Positions 43,178-52,678 are shown, numbered from the stretch's first letter. The stretch: 64,000 nt of DNA from Gp6-AA40 sp035492455 (GCA_035492455.1 DATJJE010000051.1:58524-122523), one strand, 5' to 3'. Notes: generated by a model from the letters alone, not told the origin. A program made the numbers and translations.

Positions 43178-43181
43178 AGGG

Positions 43182-43382
43182 ATGACGAGATCAGGTGAGA
43201 ACAGCTTCGAGAAAGCCGCGTCCGAGAGCCGTGACGTCGGATTTCTCGGCGAGCTGTGGGGATTTCTGAAGTCCACTCGCAAATGGTGGCTGCTTCCCAT
43301 CATCGCGGTCGTGGTGCTGTTCGGCCTGCTGATCTTCCTGTCCGGCACCGGCGTCGCGCCGTTCATCTACACACTGTTCTAA
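43182..43382 (+). CDS. DUF5989-like small membrane protein
   Basis: 66 residues: a soluble head with FLGELWGFLKSTRKWWLLPII followed by one membrane helix and a short tail (GTGVAPFIYTLF). The sequence pattern and the location third in a carbamoyltransferase-SxtJ run match DUF5989. The three genes are spaced 4 bases apart and form one operon. Confidence 0.8.
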   Translation: MTRSGENSFEKAASESRDVGFLGELWGFLKSTRKWWLLPIIAVVVLFGLLIFLSGTGVAPFIYTLF

Positions 43383-43489
43383 CGTCTCGGCCACCTGCTG
43401 AGGTGTGTGTGCACGACACAGTGTCAAATACAGAATTGGTGAGAAACTAAATCAAAGGTTTACTTTCCCGGGACCGATAGCAATCACAG

Positions 43490-43828
43490 ATGCGCTCGAA
43501 GACCTCTTCTCCCGTACGCCGCTCCGCTTCGCGGAAAAAGGCGGATGCTATCGAGATCGTGGTGCGCCGCGGCGCGCTGAAGCGGTTCGACGCGTTGAAG
43601 ACCAAGACCGGTGAACTGCCGGTTGTCGTGAAGTGGGACCGTCGACTGGACGACCGTCGTGACGGCGCAAGCGGAGCAAAACGCGTTCGCCGCTACGAGG
43701 ACCGCCGGCGGACACCCCCGTTCACCTGGGACCTGGCCGACTTTGTAGTGGTTGAGCCTACAGACGGTCGCAAAACGGCACCCCGCAGCCCGTCCCGCAA
43801 ACGCAAGAAACCGACAAAGAAGTCGTAA
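43490..43828 (+). CDS. Small basic protein, unknown
   Basis: 112 residues, strongly basic at both ends (RRSASRKK; PSRKRKKPTKKS), with a central WDRRLDDRRDG and a PPFTWDLADFVVVE motif. No export signal. The 106 bases before it are locally AT-rich with no strong promoter. I do not know a family function; a nucleic-acid-binding role is only suggested by charge. Confidence 0.6.
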   Translation: MRSKTSSPVRRSASRKKADAIEIVVRRGALKRFDALKTKTGELPVVVKWDRRLDDRRDGASGAKRVRRYEDRRRTPPFTWDLADFVVVEPTDGRKTAPRSPSRKRKKPTKKS

Positions 43829-43886
43829 GTTCCAGAGGTCTGTTGCAGTATCCGCGACCAGCCGAAATGAAAGGTGGTCGCACCAG

Positions 43887-44090
43887 ATGATTAACTGGGA
43901 ACTTCCGCATCAAAAGATTGCATGTCCGCACTGCGGTTCGACCGAAACGCAGTTGACGTTGGAGCTTCTGGGCCTGATTCGCTATTCCTGCCAGACCTGC
44001 CGTAAATCCTTCGCCACCCACGGCGACAACGCTCCCGCCCAGGCGGACCAGAAATCGACCGCCTCCGACGCAAGTTCCGGCCGGGTCTGA
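43887..44090 (+). CDS. Small zinc-ribbon protein
   Basis: 67 residues from ATG 43887 with AAGGTGG nine bases upstream. CPHC and CQTC are 21 residues apart (IACPHCGSTETQLTLELLGL..YSCQTCRKSFAT), a classical zinc-ribbon; the tail is low-complexity. Such short proteins may bind DNA or act in protein complexes. Its role here is unknown. Confidence 0.7.
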   Translation: MINWELPHQKIACPHCGSTETQLTLELLGLIRYSCQTCRKSFATHGDNAPAQADQKSTASDASSGRV

Positions 44091-44151
44091 CCGCGCGACT
44101 CGCTTGGCTCGCTCGGGGCGGGCACCCTCAATCTGATAATCTCGATTTCAG

Positions 44152-45657
44152 GTGGTCATTGGCCTCGACTACTCGCTTGCGCTCGTGTCGGGCGCGCTTC
44201 TCGCGCTGAGTTTTCCCCGTTACGGACATCCGGCTCTCGCGTGGATCGCGTTGGTGCCGCTGCTCGTGGCGCTCGCGCAGAAACGCCATCCGCCACTAAA
44301 GGCATTCCTTCTTGGCCTTACATCCGGGTTCATTTACTTCGCGGGGACGCTCTATTGGACCGGCACCGTGATCCGGACGTTTGGCGGCATCCCGCTGCCC
44401 GCGGCCATGCTTGGAGTCGTTCTTCTTGCGTTGTATCAAGGGTTTTTTCCCGCGTTGTTCGCGCTGATCTCCAGCCGCCTGATCGCGCGCGGCGGTCTCG
44501 CCGCCGTGTTTCTATCTGCCGCGGCGTGGATTGCGACAGAGTTCTTCCGCGGGGTCGTGTTTGGCGGGTTTCCGTGGGTGCTGCTCGGCGATAGTCAGGT
44601 GACCGTGCTGCCGGTCGCGCAGCTCGCGAGCGTGCTGGGCGTATACGGCGTGTCCGGTCTCGTCGCCTTCATCAACGCAGCCATCGCGTACGCGATGCTC
44701 ACGAACGGACGGCGTCGCGCGGTGGCAATAGCCGCCGCTGCGGGTGTGCTGATTGCGACAGGTGCATGGGGCGCGGCACGCATTGCGGATGGGGCACTCA
44801 CGCGCGCCGGAACACCGATTCGCGTCGGACTGATCCAGGCGAACATCGCTCAGGAAGACAAGTGGAAGGCGGGCGAAGCGCGCCGCATTTTCACCACCTA
44901 CATCGCCATGACACGCGATGCCGTGAAGCGCGGCGCCGAGTACGTGATCTGGCCCGAGTCGGCAACGCCGTTCATGTTCGAAAACGATCCGGCGGGACAG
45001 GAAGCGTTGCGCGCGCTCGCGCGCGAGGTCCGGGTCCCCATCCTGTTCGGCAGCGATCAGGAGGTGACTCGCCCCGAGCCGGCGCTCTATAACGCCGCGT
45101 TCCTTGTCACGCCGGACGGCAGGACCGCGGCGGTCTATCGCAAGATCCACCTCGTGCCGTGGGGCGAGTTCATCCCTATGAAGCGGCTCCTGTTCTTCGT
45201 CTCGCCGCTTGTGGACAGCTTCACCGATTTCTCGCCGGGCACCGAGATGGTGCTGCTGCCGATCGGTTCGCATCTGGCGAGCACGGCCATTTGTTACGAG
45301 GTGGTCTACCCGTCGTTAATCCGCCGGGCAGTGCAGGGCGGGAGCGAGTTGCTGACTACGATCACCAACGACGCGTGGTACGGCCACTCCTCGGCGCCGT
45401 ATCAGCACTTCGCGCTCGCTTCCATGCGTGCCATTGAGCAGGGACGCTACCTCGCGCGCGCGGCGAACACCGGAATCAGTGGTGTGATCGATCCCTACGG
45501 TCGCATCGTCCGCCAGTCGAGTATCTTTGAACAGGACGCGCTGGTGGAGCAGGTCAGGTTCCTGACGGTCCGGACGATCTATTCGCGCATCGGCGATGTG
45601 ATTGCGTATATCGCCATCGCGCTGGTGGGACTCGGCCTTGTGCTGTTACGGAGGTAG
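44152..45657 (+). CDS. lnt: Apolipoprotein N-acyltransferase
   Basis: Lnt adds the third acyl chain to the N-terminal Cys of lipoproteins in the inner membrane. The 501-residue protein has six to seven N-terminal membrane helices and a periplasmic nitrilase-like domain, closed by a C-terminal helix. The catalytic Glu lies in IWPESATPF, Lys in YRKIHLVPWGEFIP and Cys in AICYEVVYP. GTG 44152 gives the expected N-terminus. prfB starts 2 bases after its stop, so the two are co-transcribed. Confidence 0.93.
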   Translation: MVIGLDYSLALVSGALLALSFPRYGHPALAWIALVPLLVALAQKRHPPLKAFLLGLTSGFIYFAGTLYWTGTVIRTFGGIPLPAAMLGVVLLALYQGFFPALFALISSRLIARGGLAAVFLSAAAWIATEFFRGVVFGGFPWVLLGDSQVTVLPVAQLASVLGVYGVSGLVAFINAAIAYAMLTNGRRRAVAIAAAAGVLIATGAWGAARIADGALTRAGTPIRVGLIQANIAQEDKWKAGEARRIFTTYIAMTRDAVKRGAEYVIWPESATPFMFENDPAGQEALRALAREVRVPILFGSDQEVTRPEPALYNAAFLVTPDGRTAAVYRKIHLVPWGEFIPMKRLLFFVSPLVDSFTDFSPGTEMVLLPIGSHLASTAICYEVVYPSLIRRAVQGGSELLTTITNDAWYGHSSAPYQHFALASMRAIEQGRYLARAANTGISGVIDPYGRIVRQSSIFEQDALVEQVRFLTVRTIYSRIGDVIAYIAIALVGLGLVLLRR

Positions 45658-45659
45658 GT

Positions 45660-46797
45660 TTGGCGGTTGCCATTGAAGATCTCACACGTCGATACGAGGA
45701 TCTGAACAGACGGGCGCTCGAGTTGCGGAGGCATCTTTGAGCAGGCCAACCTCGATCAACAACTCGCCGAAATAGAAGCGCGCACGTCGGCGCCCGATTT
45801 CTGGAGCAACCAGGCGGAAGCGCAGAAGGTGATGCAGCGCCGACGCCGCCTCGAAGAGGATCGGACGCTGCTCCAGTCCCTGACCCGGCGCGCTGACGAC
45901 ATCAGTGTGCTGATCGAATGGGCCGGCGCGGGTGAAGACGTGACCGGCGATCTGGCGCGCTCGCTCGAGGACCTGCAGCAGGAGGTGGAGGGCGCCGAGA
46001 CGCGCAAGATGCTCAGCGGCGAGCACGACGCCGCGAACGCGATCGTCACGATCCATCCTGGCGCCGGCGGCACCGAGTCGCAGGACTGGGCGGAGATGCT
46101 GCTCCGCATGTACATGAAATGGGCGGAACGGCGCGGCCTTCGCCGCGAGATCATCGACTACCAGCCCGGCGAAGAAGCAGGTCTGAAGAGTGTCACGTTC
46201 ATGCTGTCCGGCGAGTACGCCTTCGGATTGATGTCCGCCGAAGCGGGCGTACATCGTCTGGTGCGCATCTCGCCGTTCGATCAGGCCGCTCGGCGGCATA
46301 CGTCCTTTGCGTCGGTGTTCGTGTGGCCCGAATTGCCGGAGGACGTCGACGTCGATATTGAGGAAAAGGACTTGCGGATCGATACGTATCGATCGAGCGG
46401 CGCCGGCGGTCAGCACGTCAACGTCACCGACTCGGCGGTGCGCATCACCCACCTGCCGACCGGCATCGTCGTGTCGTGTCAGAACGAGCGGTCGCAGCAC
46501 AAAAACCGTGCGCAGGCGATGAAGGTCCTCAGGTCACGTTTGTACGATGTGAGGATGAAGGAGCAGGCGTCGAAGCTGGAGCAGATTGCCGGTGCAAAGA
46601 AGGAGATCGGCTTCGGCAGCCAGATTCGCAGCTACGTGCTGCAGCCGTATCAAATGATCAAAGATCACCGCACCAAGATGGAGATCGGCGACGTTCATCG
46701 CGTGCTCGACGGTGATCTGGATCCGTTCATCAAGACGTATCTGTTGAAGAAAGCCAGCGGCACCCTCGGCGCTGCGGCGGCGGCCGATGAAGACTAA
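45660..46797 (+). CDS. prfB: Peptide chain release factor 2, expressed by +1 frameshift
   Basis: RF2 terminates at UGA and UAA. A 26-codon leader starts at TTG 45660 (GGAGG at 45650-45654) and meets an in-frame TGA at 45738-45740. Shifting +1 at CTT-T continues EQANLDQQLAEIEA and on to 46797, 378 residues in all. SPF in VRISPFDQAARRHT is the RF2 stop-reading tripeptide and GGQ at 46405-46413 is the hydrolysis motif. Because RF2 itself reads this TGA, its level is self-regulated. Annotators who begin at ATG 45829 lose the N-terminal 56 residues. Confidence 0.95.
45727..45740 (+). promoter_or_regulatory. Programmed +1 frameshift site of prfB
   Basis: GGAGG (45727-45731), a Shine-Dalgarno-like stimulator, then CAT, the slippery CTT (45735-45737) and stop TGA (45738-45740). 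The spacing between the stimulator and the slip codon equals that in E. coli prfB. Confidence 0.93.
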
Positions 46798-48508
46798 AGG
46801 ACCGATCCTCGCGCTGGTCGCTGCGGTCGCGCTGGCCGCGGTGCCATCGACTCCGCCGCGCTTCACGGTGGTCGAAGCCTCTATCGGGGGGATGCAGCGC
46901 GCCCTCCAGCAGCATCGCATCACCTCACGTGAGCTCGTGCAGCAATCGCTGACCCGCATCGCGCTCTACGAAGATCGGCTCAACGCCATCATCTACGTCA
47001 ATCCACGGGCACTCGAGGAAGCAGATGCTCGCGACAAGGAGCGTGCAGCGGGCCGCGCGCGCGGACCGCTGCACGGCATCCCCATCGCCATCAAGGACAA
47101 CATCCAGACACGCGACATGCCGACCACCGGCGGCGCGCTGGCCTTCGCGGGGTTGATGCCGCCGTATGACGCAACGGTCGCGAAGAACCTGCACGATGCC
47201 GGCGCGATCATCATCGCCAAGACGCAGCTCACCGAGCTCGCCAACTGGGTGACGGTCGGCATGCCCGCGAACTACAACAGCCTGAACGGCTACGGCATGA
47301 ACCCGTACGATCCACGCCGCGATCCACGTGAAGGACTCGCTGACGGACGCCCCGTGCTGACGACCGGCGGGTCGAGCTCGGGCGTTGGTACCAGCGTGAG
47401 CTTCTGGGCCGCAAACGTCGGCACGGAAACGTCCGGATCCATCCTCAGTCCAGCGAATCAGAACATGCTCGCCGGCATCAAACCGACGGTCGGCCGTGTG
47501 AGCCGCTACGGGATCATTCCGATTACCGCGGATCAGGACACTGCGGGACCGATGGCGCGGTCGGTCTCGGACGCGGCCATCCTGCTCGGCGCGCTCGAAG
47601 GGACGAGCCCCGATCCGAACGACGCCGCGACATCCGCGTGCACGCCGCCGCCTGGCCGCGATTACACGCGGTTCCTCGACCCGAACGCCCTGCAAGGTGC
47701 GCGCATCGGGGTGCCTCGCGCCAACTTCTACGATGCGGTTGTCTCGGGCGCTTCGCTGATGCCGCGCGGCGGCCTGACGTCCGAGCAGAAGCGGGTGATG
47801 CAGGATGCGATCGCCGAGCTGAAGCGTCTCGGCGCGACGGTCGTTGATCCGGCGAATATTCCGAGCATCGTTGACTGGGATCCAGCGCGCAATTTCCTCG
47901 ATTGGCCTGTCTGCTCGGGTCCGGACAACGCAAAGGGAAAGGACGCGAACTGCTCGACGACCTACAAGTACGGGATGAAGCGCGATTTCAGCAAATGGCT
48001 GTCGCTGTTAGGCGATGCCGCACCGGTGAAGTCGCTCGCGGATCTGCGGGCGTGGAACGAAGCGCACCGCGCGATGGGGGCGCTCAAATACGGTCAGTCG
48101 AACCTCGACAACGCCGACGAGATCGACCTGGTTGCCGATCGCGCGCGCTACGAGAGAGATCGTCGCAAGGATCTGCTGGTCACCGCGAAGCATGGGATCG
48201 ACGAGGTGATGAAGGCGCAGCGCCTCGACGCGCTGCTGTTCCCGGCGCAGAACGGCAACGGCATAGCCGCCCGCGCCGGCTATCCGTCCGTCATCGTTCC
48301 CTATGCAGTGGTGCCGAACAACGCGCCGCCAGCGTTCCCGTCCGACTTCAATCCGAAACCCGCACCGTTCGGCGTGACCTTCACCGGCATGGCGTGCAGC
48401 GAGCCGCGCCTCATCGCGGTGGCGTACGCGTTCGAACAGGCAACCCGCCTTCGCCCGGCTTCGGCGGGGCAAGCTCACGGAAGGGTCCCACCGCCCGAAT
48501 TCCCGTAG
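46787..48508 (+). CDS. Amidase signature-family hydrolase with N-terminal signal
   Basis: 573 residues. Catalytic Lys in PIAIKDNIQT and the Ser-Ser-Gly block GGSSSGVGTSVSFWAANVGTETSGSI make the Ser-cisSer-Lys triad. Members hydrolyse amides, including Glu-tRNA amidotransferase A subunits, but the signal peptide (LALVAAVALAAVPS) and no GatB/C neighbour argue for an exported amidase. It overlaps prfB by 11 bases. The last 25 codons (48430-48508) run through a small GC-rich inverted repeat, and the C-terminal tail there looks unlike the family. Confidence 0.88.
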   Translation: MKTKGPILALVAAVALAAVPSTPPRFTVVEASIGGMQRALQQHRITSRELVQQSLTRIALYEDRLNAIIYVNPRALEEADARDKERAAGRARGPLHGIPIAIKDNIQTRDMPTTGGALAFAGLMPPYDATVAKNLHDAGAIIIAKTQLTELANWVTVGMPANYNSLNGYGMNPYDPRRDPREGLADGRPVLTTGGSSSGVGTSVSFWAANVGTETSGSILSPANQNMLAGIKPTVGRVSRYGIIPITADQDTAGPMARSVSDAAILLGALEGTSPDPNDAATSACTPPPGRDYTRFLDPNALQGARIGVPRANFYDAVVSGASLMPRGGLTSEQKRVMQDAIAELKRLGATVVDPANIPSIVDWDPARNFLDWPVCSGPDNAKGKDANCSTTYKYGMKRDFSKWLSLLGDAAPVKSLADLRAWNEAHRAMGALKYGQSNLDNADEIDLVADRARYERDRRKDLLVTAKHGIDEVMKAQRLDALLFPAQNGNGIAARAGYPSVIVPYAVVPNNAPPAFPSDFNPKPAPFGVTFTGMACSEPRLIAVAYAFEQATRLRPASAGQAHGRVPPPEFP

Positions 48509-48556
48509 TGAACCGAACGCCGACCTGCGGCGTCTAGCGTACGAACGCGAGCTCCG

Positions 48557-49111
48557 ATGCATGAGTGGACAGGCCGACTGGCCGCGGACGTCGTGACACC
48601 GGACGAGGAGCTCGAGCGTGAGTTCGATGCGCGGCTGGTCGAGTCTTCGCGGCTGGCGTTCCGGGTCGCCTACTCGGTGTTGCGCCAGCGCGAAGACGCC
48701 GAAGACGTTGCCCAGGATGCGTTTGCCAGGGCGCATCGACGATTCCGGCAGCTTCGCGATCCCGATCGGTTTTGCGGCTGGCTGGTGAAGATGGTCTGGC
48801 GGATGGCGCTCGACAGGCGCCGCAGCGCGCACCGACGGGCCACGCGTGAGGCTGCACACCAGGGTCTGCGCGCCGCGACAGCGGAAAGAGGAGGCGAGGA
48901 ACGGTCGCAACTCCTATGGGAGGCGATCGATGCTCTTCCTGAAAAGCTGCGGAGTGTGATTGTCCTGGCAAGCATCGAAGGACATGATGTCGCCGCCGTC
49001 GCGCGGCTGCTCGGCATTCCCGAGGGAACCGTCAAGTCGCGGCTGTTCCTCGCGCGGCAACAGCTCAAGGAACGTTTGCAATGCCTGAACACGGACACGA
49101 AAACTCGATGA
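48557..49111 (+). CDS. ECF-type RNA polymerase sigma factor
   Basis: 184 residues. Sigma2 (LAFRVAYSVLRQREDAEDVAQDAFARAHRRFRQL..FCGWLVKMVWRMALDRRRS) binds core polymerase and the -10; sigma4 (LPEKLRSVIVLASIEGHDVAAVARLLGIPEGTVKSRLFLARQQLKERL) binds the -35. The following membrane protein is a probable anti-sigma factor, overlapping by 31 bases. Signals transduced are unknown. Confidence 0.93.
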   Translation: MHEWTGRLAADVVTPDEELEREFDARLVESSRLAFRVAYSVLRQREDAEDVAQDAFARAHRRFRQLRDPDRFCGWLVKMVWRMALDRRRSAHRRATREAAHQGLRAATAERGGEERSQLLWEAIDALPEKLRSVIVLASIEGHDVAAVARLLGIPEGTVKSRLFLARQQLKERLQCLNTDTKTR

Positions 49112-49623
49112 GCGACGAGCTCCTCGATCGCGAGCTGGCAGCACTGCTGTCAGTAGAACCATCGCCTGCATTCGTTGCGCGAGTGCGCATGCACGTGGCG
49201 TCACAGGAGCGAACGCCAGTGTCGTGGTTGAACGCTCGCGGGCTCGCGCTGGCCGTCGTCCTCGTCGTTGCTGTCGGAGCGGCGGTCGCCATCCGAACCG
49301 GGCAGTCGAGATACGTTGATAGCAGCCAGGCTCGGGCCGGCGAGCAGCCGGCGTTCGTAATCCCGCAGCAGACCCCTCGCGTGACTGCACTGCCCGCGCA
49401 ACCATCTGCGCATCCCGCGCCCGAGGTGTTGATATCTCCTTCGGAATCTCGAGTTGTAGAACGATTGCTAATCGCGGCGCGCGGTACGGTCGTCGCCCCC
49501 GACGCACATTCATTCGAGGAGACGGACGCAACCCTTCTCCCGCCGATGCCGATTGACATCGCCCCCATCAGGCTCGAGCCACTCGCGGCAGTGGCCGAAA
49601 TTGAATCAGGAGCAGTCCAGTGA
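49081..49623 (+). CDS. Probable anti-sigma factor, single-pass membrane protein
   Basis: 180 residues from ATG 49081, which has AAGGAA eight bases upstream; ATG 49108, overlapping the sigma stop, is an alternative and would shorten the head by nine residues. A cytoplasmic head (LLDRELAALLSVEPSPAFVARVRMHVASQ) that could bind sigma is followed by one helix (LALAVVLVVAVGAAVAI) and a Pro/Ala-rich periplasmic region. No zinc-binding anti-sigma motif is seen. The role is inferred from gene order and topology. Confidence 0.7.
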   Translation: MPEHGHENSMSDELLDRELAALLSVEPSPAFVARVRMHVASQERTPVSWLNARGLALAVVLVVAVGAAVAIRTGQSRYVDSSQARAGEQPAFVIPQQTPRVTALPAQPSAHPAPEVLISPSESRVVERLLIAARGTVVAPDAHSFEETDATLLPPMPIDIAPIRLEPLAAVAEIESGAVQ

Positions 49624-50282
49624 TGACGCGCTTTCGTTTGTTGGCCGTGTTAGGAGTCGTCGTCCTGTTAACCGCCGGCACACATGCGCAGGAACCAGCT
49701 GCGCCCCCTGCTCCGGCCTTGCCACAGGCGCCACCCGTACCTGCCGTGCAACCGCCTACGCCCCAGCGGGCGCGCACGGCCAACCTGGCCGCCATCGTGC
49801 CGCTCAAGGTGACGATCACGTTGTCGAAGTATCACGGCGACAAGAAAGTCAGCAGCATGCCGTACGAACTGACGGTGCGCACCGACAACAACAAGGCGAG
49901 CATCCGCATGTCGACGGAGGTGCCAACGCCGACGTTCGGGTCGCCGAATCCTGCCGCGGCCGATCCGACCAAGCCGCCGTCACGGATCGGTCCGTTCGTG
50001 ATGCGGTCCATCGGCACGAACATCGACTGTAATGCGTCGAATCTCGACAGCGGACGCTACTCGTTGACCGTCACGATCGAGGACTCGTCGATCTATGAAG
50101 ACTCGCAGCGCATCGACATCCCGAACGGCGCCAGGATGTCGGACGTGTCGGCCGTTCGTACCTACCGCACGACCAACGCGCTCGTGCTGCGCGACGGGCA
50201 GTCAACGGAATTTACGACGGCTGTGGACAAGGTGAGCGGAGACGTCTTCAAAGCAAACGTGATGCTCACGGTGATCAAATGA
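49623..50282 (+). CDS. Secreted protein of the sigma-factor operon, unknown
   Basis: 219 residues from ATG 49623 (TGATG overlap with the stop upstream), signal peptide ending THAQ and a Pro-rich spacer, then a beta-rich domain (LKVTITLSKYHGDKKVSSMPYELTVRTDNNKASIRM ... RYSLTVTIEDSSIYED). I do not know the family. As third gene of the ECF operon it may be the periplasmic sensor or the regulated product. Confidence 0.7.
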   Translation: MTRFRLLAVLGVVVLLTAGTHAQEPAAPPAPALPQAPPVPAVQPPTPQRARTANLAAIVPLKVTITLSKYHGDKKVSSMPYELTVRTDNNKASIRMSTEVPTPTFGSPNPAAADPTKPPSRIGPFVMRSIGTNIDCNASNLDSGRYSLTVTIEDSSIYEDSQRIDIPNGARMSDVSAVRTYRTTNALVLRDGQSTEFTTAVDKVSGDVFKANVMLTVIK

Positions 50283-50292
50283 GCGCGGTCGA

Positions 50293-52632
50293 CTAATTGG
50301 ATGCTGGCGCGACGGCGGGGACGACGGTGGCGCCCTGGGGCTGGGTGCCGTTGATGAACGCTTCGTCGATGCCGTTATCCAGCTTGACGAAGACGATGTT
50401 GCCCGGCGCTTCGAACTGCGGCGGATTCTTCCGATCGGCGCGCTTGTCGATGTAGGCCTTCATGAAGTCCATCCAGATCGGCACCGCCGCAACCGCACCG
50501 GTCTCATTGCTGCCGAGCGGCTTCTTCTCGTCGTACCCAACCCAGACACCGACCGTGATGTTCGGATCGAAGCCGATGAACCACGCATCAGTGTATTCGT
50601 CCATCGTTCCGGTTTTGCCGGCGAGCGGCCAGTCGAGGCTCTTCGCGGCAGCCGCCGTGCCGCGCAGGACCACGCCGCGCATCAGGTTCGTCATCACGTA
50701 CGCTGTGTCGGCGCGAATCGCCTCGTGTGGTTCCGGACGGTTCTCTTCGATGACGTTTCCCTCGCGGTCGGCGATGCTGATGACCGAATAGGGGCGCATC
50801 CGTACACCCTGATTGGGAAACGCCGAGTACGCGCTCGTCATATCCCACAGCGTTTCTTCAACGGAACCGAGAGCGAGCGAGAGATATGGCGGCATGTTCG
50901 GCGGCAACCCAAATCGGGCGGCGACCTTGATAACGTTGTCGGGTCCGAGCTCCGCCAGCGCTTTCACCGCCGGAATGTTGCGCGAGTCCTCGAGCGCCCA
51001 GCGCAGCGTCACCGGTCCTTCGTACTTGCGATCGTAATTGAGCGGTTCGTACGGCGGCTGGTTCGGGCCCGCTTCGTAAGAGATCGGTTCGTCAACAAAG
51101 ATCGATACAGGCGTGTAGCCGCGGTCAATCGCCGTCGTATAAATGAACGGCTTGAACGCCGAGCCGACCTGCCGCTTTGCCTGAGTGGCGCGGTTGAACT
51201 TGCTGCGCGCGAAATCGAAGCCGCCTACCATCGCGCGCACCTGACCCGTGCGGTTATCGATCGCCAGCAGCGCGCCTTCTACGACCGGATCCTGCTCGAG
51301 ACCGATCGACTTCGGAACTCCGCCGACAATCTCACGCACCTCGACCTGCACCAGATCGCCGACCTTCAGAAAATCGCCGGCAGATGTCTTCCGCGTCCAC
51401 GCGAACGCCGTCTTCGGCAGCTCCACTTCATTCGCACCGATACGCACGCGAGCGCTGCCGTTGCCGCCTTTCGCCGCCACCGATGTCACGAGAGCAGGGA
51501 CGATGTCGCCTGCGAGGATGGGCCGGTTCCACCGGTCGGTCGTAAACGCCTCGAGCGTTCGCCTCTCGGCGAGGATGTTGCGAACTTTGCGGAAACCGGC
51601 GTGCCGCTTGTCGAGCCGCCGCAATCCGCGATCGAGCGCACGATTCGCGACTTCCTGCAGTTCCGCGTCGAGCGTGGTCTGTACCTGCAGGCCATTCTGA
51701 TAAAGCGCGTCGGCGCCGTACTCCTGCTCGAGCGTCTTGCGGATCTCCTCGACGAAATACGGCGCGACCGACGGCTCGGGCCGCTGTTGACCCTGCAGCA
51801 CGAGCGGACGCTCCTCCGCCTCGCGCGCCTCTTCGCGTGAGATGTCGCCTTCGTCGGCCATGCGCTCGAGCACGTAGTTGCGGCGCACCAGGGTCTGCTT
51901 GGGATTGACGAAGGGACTGAGCCGTCCGGGCGCCTGGATGATGCCCGCGATCACCGCCGCTTCCTCGAGCGTCAGGTCCTTCGCCGCCTTGTCGAAATAG
52001 AGATGCGACGCTGCCTCGACGCCGTACGCGCCGTGGCCGAGATTGATCTGGTTCGCGTAGAGCGTGAAGATTTCCTGTTTCGTGAACCGCTTCTCGATTT
52101 GAATCGCGACGATCCACTCTTTGATCTTGCGCTCCGGCGACACTTCGAAGCGTCCACCCGAGAGCTGATATTGCTGCAGGAACACATTGCGCGCGAGCTG
52201 CTGCGTGATGGTGCTGGCGCCCTGACGCTTGCCGGTAACGAGATCCTTCAATACGGTGATCGCGATGCGCGTCATGCTGACGCCGAAGTGCTGATTGAAG
52301 CCGGCATCCTCGGTCGCGATGATTGCGTTGCGGAGCACAGGCGCGATCTGGTCGTAGCTGACGACAAGCCGCCGCTCGGTCGCGAACTCACCAATCGTCT
52401 GTCCGTCACGCGCGACGATGCGCGTGATCGTGTTCGGGCGGTAATCGTCGAGCGCGCTGATCTCGGGAACGTCGCCGGCAAACGCGACGAGCACGCCGCT
52501 GAGCGTGCCGAGGACCGCAGCGATCACAAACAGGAGGACGAGCCCGACCTGAGCGACGCGCAGCACCACGCGCCGTTTCGCCCGATTGGGGTCAACAGGC
52601 GTATCAGGCGTAATCGGGTCTTGCTGTTCCAC
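50293..52632 (-). CDS. mrcA: Penicillin-binding protein 1A (transglycosylase/transpeptidase)
   Basis: 779 residues; a cytoplasmic head and membrane helix (VGLVLLFVIAAVLGTLSGVLVAF) anchor it. The glycosyltransferase GT51 domain has EDAGFNQHFGV and RQGASTITQQLARNVFL; an OB-like insert follows; the transpeptidase has RQVGSAFKPFIYTTA (nucleophile Ser, Lys), an SxN equivalent at SAYSAF and GKTGTMDEYTDAWFIG. It polymerises and cross-links peptidoglycan in the periplasm. Encoded divergently from dnaK. Confidence 0.94.
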   Translation of the reverse strand: MEQQDPITPDTPVDPNRAKRRVVLRVAQVGLVLLFVIAAVLGTLSGVLVAFAGDVPEISALDDYRPNTITRIVARDGQTIGEFATERRLVVSYDQIAPVLRNAIIATEDAGFNQHFGVSMTRIAITVLKDLVTGKRQGASTITQQLARNVFLQQYQLSGGRFEVSPERKIKEWIVAIQIEKRFTKQEIFTLYANQINLGHGAYGVEAASHLYFDKAAKDLTLEEAAVIAGIIQAPGRLSPFVNPKQTLVRRNYVLERMADEGDISREEAREAEERPLVLQGQQRPEPSVAPYFVEEIRKTLEQEYGADALYQNGLQVQTTLDAELQEVANRALDRGLRRLDKRHAGFRKVRNILAERRTLEAFTTDRWNRPILAGDIVPALVTSVAAKGGNGSARVRIGANEVELPKTAFAWTRKTSAGDFLKVGDLVQVEVREIVGGVPKSIGLEQDPVVEGALLAIDNRTGQVRAMVGGFDFARSKFNRATQAKRQVGSAFKPFIYTTAIDRGYTPVSIFVDEPISYEAGPNQPPYEPLNYDRKYEGPVTLRWALEDSRNIPAVKALAELGPDNVIKVAARFGLPPNMPPYLSLALGSVEETLWDMTSAYSAFPNQGVRMRPYSVISIADREGNVIEENRPEPHEAIRADTAYVMTNLMRGVVLRGTAAAAKSLDWPLAGKTGTMDEYTDAWFIGFDPNITVGVWVGYDEKKPLGSNETGAVAAVPIWMDFMKAYIDKRADRKNPPQFEAPGNIVFVKLDNGIDEAFINGTQPQGATVVPAVAPASN

Positions 52633-52678
52633 TAAACGCAGTATAGCGGAGGGGTTAGCGCGTGCGGGCGCTCTAAAA

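Noticed and set aside
40897..43382. Antibiotic or toxin biosynthetic cluster
   Set aside because: Carbamoyltransferase and SxtJ names suggest it, but no PKS, NRPS or tailoring genes lie nearby.
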